From the NCBI RefSeq assembly GCF_014192015.1, contig NZ_JACHXJ010000001.1, positions 248,001 to 312,000 on the forward strand: a stretch of 64,000 nucleotides of DNA, given 5' to 3'. The notes below the pieces were generated by a model. It saw only the letters and a program-made list of their open reading frames with translations, made no database searches and was not told where the DNA came from. The translations under genes and the position numbers were made by a program. Source of the DNA: Paenibacillus rhizosphaerae. GTDB lineage: Bacteria; Bacillota; Bacilli; Paenibacillales; Paenibacillaceae. Below, piece after piece: positions 62,280 to 64,000 of the stretch (the stretch's first letter is position 1; every line of letters begins with the position of its first letter).

Positions 62280-63134
62280 TTACTTCAATGCGGAATAAAT
62301 ACTTTCCGTATACTTTGTAATCGCTTCGTCATAATCCGGATACGGATATCCGAGACGGCTTGACACCGCCTTGGAATATGTTCTGAACAGCTCGTAACAA
62401 GTAAATAAAGACTTCCACATGTGCTCGTACCCGTTCTCCGCGTAGGTTGACAGTAGAGTCTCCCAATCTTCATCGGAAAGGTAACGGTGGATAAATTTAT
62501 AATTTTTTCCTACGCTAAAGGTAAACCCGTGCTCTGAGCCAATTTGCCAAGCCATCATTCTCAGCAAATTGGGCCGCGCGATCTCGTTCAAGTGGTCGAT
62601 GGCAAACAGGATTTCTTTTCGCGCCAATCCCTTGACCACGTAAGTGGAAACCATCCAGAATTCATTGCAGCAATCGTCAAACTCCCTGGCTGTGGGCTTT
62701 TTAATCCAATATTGGCGGTCATCCGCGATCACTTCATGTTTGATGAGGGCATCCTTATCCAGCAAAACCTCGACCAACCCGTCGCTGTGGGTGAAATAAT
62801 TCTCCGCCTCATTTAATGGAATCAGGGTCAAGTCAACTTTGTTGCCGTCTTCCAGGTGGATCAGATAGGAGAACCAATTGCCCAGTTCCGGAGGAAACAG
62901 CTCCATATCCTCAGGTTTTTGCATCATGATGCGCTTCCCTAAAAAGTCGAGCCACCCATCATGCTCCTTGAACGAATCCATCTCGGTTACAAAATAAGAA
63001 ATGTCGTAATCCTGGAATGGATCCGGCGGGATATTTGTGTTGGTGCGCGATCCTTCCAGGGTCACCAATCGAATCCGGTCATCGTGTTTTGCATAATCCA
63101 AAAGCAGCTTCATCATTTCTGGCTCACTTCGCAT
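62280..63134 (-). CDS. Aminoglycoside 6-nucleotidyltransferase-like protein (ANT(6)/AadK family)
   Basis: A 284-residue nucleotidyltransferase. The catalytic stretch E-G-S-R-T-N-T (about 27-33) and D-Y-D-I-S-Y (about 42-47) give the G-S-x-x-D-x-D site, with a third acid in K-V-D-L-T (about 100). The family transfers AMP to streptomycin-like drugs, but many Bacillales chromosomal copies are of unknown substrate, so resistance should not be assumed. It has a GGAGG ribosome site and its own terminator. Confidence 0.85.
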   Translation of the reverse strand: MRSEPEMMKLLLDYAKHDDRIRLVTLEGSRTNTNIPPDPFQDYDISYFVTEMDSFKEHDGWLDFLGKRIMMQKPEDMELFPPELGNWFSYLIHLEDGNKVDLTLIPLNEAENYFTHSDGLVEVLLDKDALIKHEVIADDRQYWIKKPTAREFDDCCNEFWMVSTYVVKGLARKEILFAIDHLNEIARPNLLRMMAWQIGSEHGFTFSVGKNYKFIHRYLSDEDWETLLSTYAENGYEHMWKSLFTCYELFRTYSKAVSSRLGYPYPDYDEAITKYTESIYSALK

Positions 63135-63393
63135 TTTGCCTTCTACCTCCCATATTTTCTAGGACTGCGATGTCGTCCATAAAGGAAGGCGGTCCGCGAA
63201 TCCGAAGGAAACAACGCTCCCGGCCTGATGCGCGTTATAACATATCCAGCCGTTTTTCCATATTCATAGCCTCCGTTTCTTGAACGATAATGTTTTATTT
63301 TACCATATATACAAGGCATGCCCCAGCAAAAAATATAACGTTTGCACCCCAGGAGGCGTTTATAATAATAGACGAGTCGAAGGAGGCGGGAGA

Positions 63394-63513
63394 ATGGCCT
63401 TATTACGTGATAGTTCGCAGCAAGAAGAACTAAAAGCGCAGTACGATCGTCTTTGGATCGATTTTCAGCATATGGAAGATCGAAAAGTAGAGGTTGCCAT
63501 GTGGGTTGAATAA
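63394..63513 (+). CDS. 39-residue conserved-looking small protein
   Basis: A short protein, M-A-L-L-R-D-S-S-Q-Q-E at the start and W-I-D-F-Q-H-M-E-D in the middle, acidic and helical. GAAGGAGGCGGGAGA lies just upstream, an unusually good ribosome site. It ends 19 bp before the NIPSNAP gene, so it is probably in one operon with it. Function unknown. A longer open frame from 63280 lacks a start signal. Confidence 0.65.
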   Translation: MALLRDSSQQEELKAQYDRLWIDFQHMEDRKVEVAMWVE

Positions 63514-63532
63514 TCCGGGAGGAAGTGAGAGT

Positions 63533-63904
63533 ATGTTTTATCGCAGAAAATTTTACATTGTGAAAAATGAATTTGTGGATGTTTTTAACCGCCATTTTCT
63601 TGAAACCAATTTGCCGAATCAGTTAAAGCACGGTTCCCGCCTGGTCGGAAGATGGATGGTGCCTCGTGATGAATTCACAACCGAAATGTTTGCGATTTGG
63701 GAATATGAGAGCCGCGCCCAGTACGAGGAAATTGAGGATAAGATCCGAAGCGACAAGGAACATGTACGGCGGATACAGAACTGGTACGACCAGCATGGCG
63801 GAAGGGACCGCGTGTATAGGGAGTATCTACTTGAGGTCAGAAATGAAGAGCTGATATCTACGGTTGATATAAACGAGTCGGCAGTGGCCGACGAGAAAAA
63901 ATAA
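63533..63904 (+). CDS. NIPSNAP-family protein
   Basis: A 123-residue ferredoxin-like (dimeric alpha-beta barrel) protein of the NIPSNAP family. Its opening F-Y-R-R-K-F-Y-I-V-K and the middle motif S-R-L-V-G-R-W-M-V, then I-W-E-Y-E-S-R-A-Q-Y-E-E-I-E, are family features. The role of bacterial members is poorly known. The ATG follows GGGAGGAAG. It lies 19 bp after a small 39-residue ORF. Confidence 0.8.
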   Translation: MFYRRKFYIVKNEFVDVFNRHFLETNLPNQLKHGSRLVGRWMVPRDEFTTEMFAIWEYESRAQYEEIEDKIRSDKEHVRRIQNWYDQHGGRDRVYREYLLEVRNEELISTVDINESAVADEKK

Positions 63905-64000
63905 CTATAAGCATGCATTACATTGCCGCCGCCATCTTGGGATGATACGCTTTTTGCATGTAAAATCCAGGAAGGCGGTGCTTCCAATTGGAGAGCAGGT

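Noticed and set aside
63988..64000. Start of another gene at the window end
   Set aside because: Only 13 bases are available and no start can be decided.

Overview
The window reads as chromosomal DNA of a spore-forming, soil- or plant-associated Firmicute, most likely Paenibacillus. The evidence is spore-germination (ger) operons, a SleB cortex-lytic enzyme, Bacillus-type regulators (MhqR-, PerR/Fur- and CcpA/cre-like sites), and many carbohydrate ABC transporters paired with YesM/YesN/YesS-type regulators. No rRNA, tRNA, CRISPR array, phage or insertion sequence was seen. Genus-level placement is an inference from gene content.

Layout. 1-2.8 kb: a VanZ-like membrane protein, a two-gene minus-strand operon (SnoaL-like protein plus NmrA-type oxidoreductase) behind a palindrome-rich promoter, and a ketosteroid-isomerase-like protein. 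3-10.8 kb: pectin-related block with a GH106-like hydrolase, a broken GH105 remnant and a large secreted PL11 rhamnogalacturonan lyase. 11-14.7 kb: complete gerA-type germinant receptor operon. 14.7-16.9 kb: MhqR-type MarR regulator, ring-cleaving dioxygenase and flavin reductase, followed by a LysR remnant and a decayed gerAB/gerAC fusion (17.1-18.8 kb). 19-21.8 kb: methyltransferase, then an ECF sigma/anti-sigma pair. 21.9-24.9 kb: catalase, a tiny zinc-ribbon ORF and a BASS-family transporter. 25.1-29.8 kb: LacI regulator with two strong operators, GPH-type symporter, TIM-barrel isomerase and Gfo/Idh/MocA oxidoreductase. 29.9-33.4 kb: SDR and TetR pair with divergent promoters, an alpha/beta hydrolase, a dead AHSA1-type gene and SleB.

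33.6-50.8 kb is a continuous plant-glycan block: YesS-like AraC regulator, YteP/YtcP-type permeases, a solute-binding lipoprotein read in frame into a GH29 alpha-L-fucosidase, a second AraC regulator, a second sugar ABC system, a GH4 glycosidase, an IseA-like secreted protein and a secreted pectate-lyase-like beta-helix protein. 51-52.1 kb holds two small minus-strand proteins of unknown function. 52.4-60.6 kb is a periplasmic-type binding protein, sensor kinase and response regulator in overlapping genes, followed by a ChvE/GguA/GguB-like sugar ABC transporter. The end carries an alpha/beta hydrolase lipase-like protein, an ANT(6)-type nucleotidyltransferase and a NIPSNAP protein.

Overall logic: secreted lyases and glycosidases cut rhamnogalacturonan-rich material, ABC and symport systems import the fragments, and intracellular GH4, GH29 and GH106-like enzymes finish them. 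Cre-like boxes in front of several of these genes suggest CcpA control. Several genes show decay (GH105, LysR, gerAB/AC, AHSA1), and the binding-protein/fucosidase fusion is the most unusual object in the window.
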